Source of the DNA: Alphaproteobacteria bacterium
GTDB taxonomy: Bacteria; Pseudomonadota; Alphaproteobacteria; SHNJ01
Length of the DNA stretch: 13,432 nt
Direction: 5' to 3'
NCBI GenBank assembly: GCA_947456345.1
Contig: CANGQU010000002.1
Coordinates: 1 to 13,432, forward strand
Both the position numbers and the translations under genes were made by a program. This document shows positions 12,553 through 13,432 of this stretch, in pieces. The notes under the pieces were generated by a model. It worked only from the letters and a program-made list of their open reading frames with translations, had not been told where the DNA came from and did no database searches. The first letter of the stretch is position 1. Every line of letters begins with the position of its first letter.

Positions 12553-13432
12553 TTAGTCGGCGGGATTATGCGCGTCCTGAACTGCCGCCGGGCGGCGGCG
12601 CAACTGGGCCAAATCCGCCAAGGTTGTACCGCCCAAGACCAAAGCCAGGGCCATATAAAATACCAAGCCCCCGGCACATAGGATCATCAATGCCAGCAAC
12701 TGGGCCATAAACGATCCCGCCAACAACCCGGCCAGAGCCATTTGCCCAAACCACAACCCAGCGCCCATGATCGCAGCCGCCAGGGTGATGCGCTGGCCGC
12801 GCCGCCATAATTGCGCATCGATCCCCCAATGCCCGCGCCGCAGCAAAAAATGCGCCAGCAAATATAAATTGACCCAAGCGGCAAGCGACGTGCCAAGCGC
12901 AATCCCCACATGCTGCAACGGGCCGATCAAAAATAAATTCAGCACGGTGTTAAGCGCCACGCACACAAAAGCGATTTTCACGGGCGTCGCCGTATCCCCG
13001 CGCGCGAAAAATCCGGGCGCCAGCGCCTTGATCATCACATAGGCCGGCAAACCCAAAGCAAAACCCATCAACGCCGGGGCGGTTGCCGCCGCATCCGCCG
13101 CCGTAAACGCGCCACGCACAAACAGCACCTGGATAATCGGCTGGGCGATTACCGCCAATGCCACGGCGGCAGGCAAGGTCAGCAATAAACCCAGTTCCAG
13201 GCCCCGATTTTGCTGATGATTGGCGATGTCTTGCCGCCCGCTGCTGATCGACGCCGATAGCGTGGGCAACAACACCGTGCCGACAGCGATCCCAACCACG
13301 CCCAGCGGCAATTGATACAAACGCTCGGCATAATACAAATACGAAATCGAACCCGACGGCAAAAAAGAGCCGATCATAACACCAATCAAAATATTCAATT
13401 GCACCGCCCCCGCGCCGATAGCGGCCGGGCCA
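12553..13432 (-). CDS. murJ: Lipid II flippase MurJ, C-terminal part (cut by window edge)
   Basis: MurJ (MviN) flips undecaprenyl-linked lipid II across the inner membrane for peptidoglycan synthesis. The visible part is the last 292 codons, about the C-terminal 55-60 percent of a normal protein; the frame stays open to the right edge, reading GPAAIGAGAVQLNILIG, typical of the middle of MurJ. Downstream come the SYLYYAERLYQLPLGVVGIA segment, LLPTLSASI, VLFVRGAFTAADAAATAPAL and GFFARGDTATPVKIA, all family signatures, with about eight hydrophobic helices. An in-frame GTG at 13404 is internal and not the real start. The protein ends in a short basic and polar tail. trpS follows downstream on the same strand beyond the inserted small gene. 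Confidence 0.95.
   Translation of the reverse strand, partial: GPAAIGAGAVQLNILIGVMIGSFLPSGSISYLYYAERLYQLPLGVVGIAVGTVLLPTLSASISSGRQDIANHQQNRGLELGLLLTLPAAVALAVIAQPIIQVLFVRGAFTAADAAATAPALMGFALGLPAYVMIKALAPGFFARGDTATPVKIAFVCVALNTVLNLFLIGPLQHVGIALGTSLAAWVNLYLLAHFLLRRGHWGIDAQLWRRGQRITLAAAIMGAGLWFGQMALAGLLAGSFMAQLLALMILCAGGLVFYMALALVLGGTTLADLAQLRRRPAAVQDAHNPAD

Noticed and set aside
13402..13404. GTG as murJ start
   Set aside because: The frame stays open to the window edge with conserved MurJ sequence upstream, so this is an internal Val codon.

Overview
The window looks like chromosomal DNA of a free-living alphaproteobacterium with moderate GC content. The evidence is the DUF2336 protein paired with a soluble multi-PAS histidine kinase, and the grouping of murJ, trpS, a two-domain NifU-like protein, tsaB and rimI, which as I recall is a common alphaproteobacterial neighbourhood. 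Genus cannot be fixed from the sequence; a Rhodospirillales-like or Micavibrio-like lineage is only a guess. Genes are packed tightly, several stop and start codons overlap, and there are no rRNA or tRNA genes, CRISPR arrays or intact transposases.

Left part (1-4736). A structured, AT-rich leader precedes a DUF2336 protein and a cytosolic PAS-PAS-PAS-HisKA-HATPase kinase that starts two bases after the DUF2336 stop codon; the two probably form one signalling unit. The kinase converges on pgk (phosphoglycerate kinase). The whole space between them is a 100-bp palindromic, MITE-like element whose CTAG ends supply the stop codons of both genes.

Middle (4897-9084). A small unrecognised gene converges on a four-gene operon read right to left: a RutE-like nitroreductase, tsaB (tRNA t6A synthesis), rimI (N-acetyltransferase) and xth (exodeoxyribonuclease III), joined by TAATG, ATGA and ATGA junctions. 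Upstream of the operon lies a repeat-rich imperfect palindrome of about 130 bp. It abuts a divergent gene for a secreted polysaccharide deacetylase.

Right part (9077-13432). A membrane-anchored Bax-like glucosaminidase lies directly downstream of the NifU-like Fe-S scaffold gene. A good sigma70-like promoter and a leader of about 180 nt precede nifU. Then come trpS, an unrecognised two-TM protein on the opposite strand with its own promoter, and the 3' two-thirds of murJ (lipid II flippase), cut by the right edge. Envelope functions (deacetylase, glucosaminidase, MurJ) are thus interspersed with housekeeping genes.

No complete new system is evident. The least explained items are the MITE-like palindrome, the repeat palindrome at 7943-8070, the DUF2336-kinase pair, the nifU leader and the two orphan genes.
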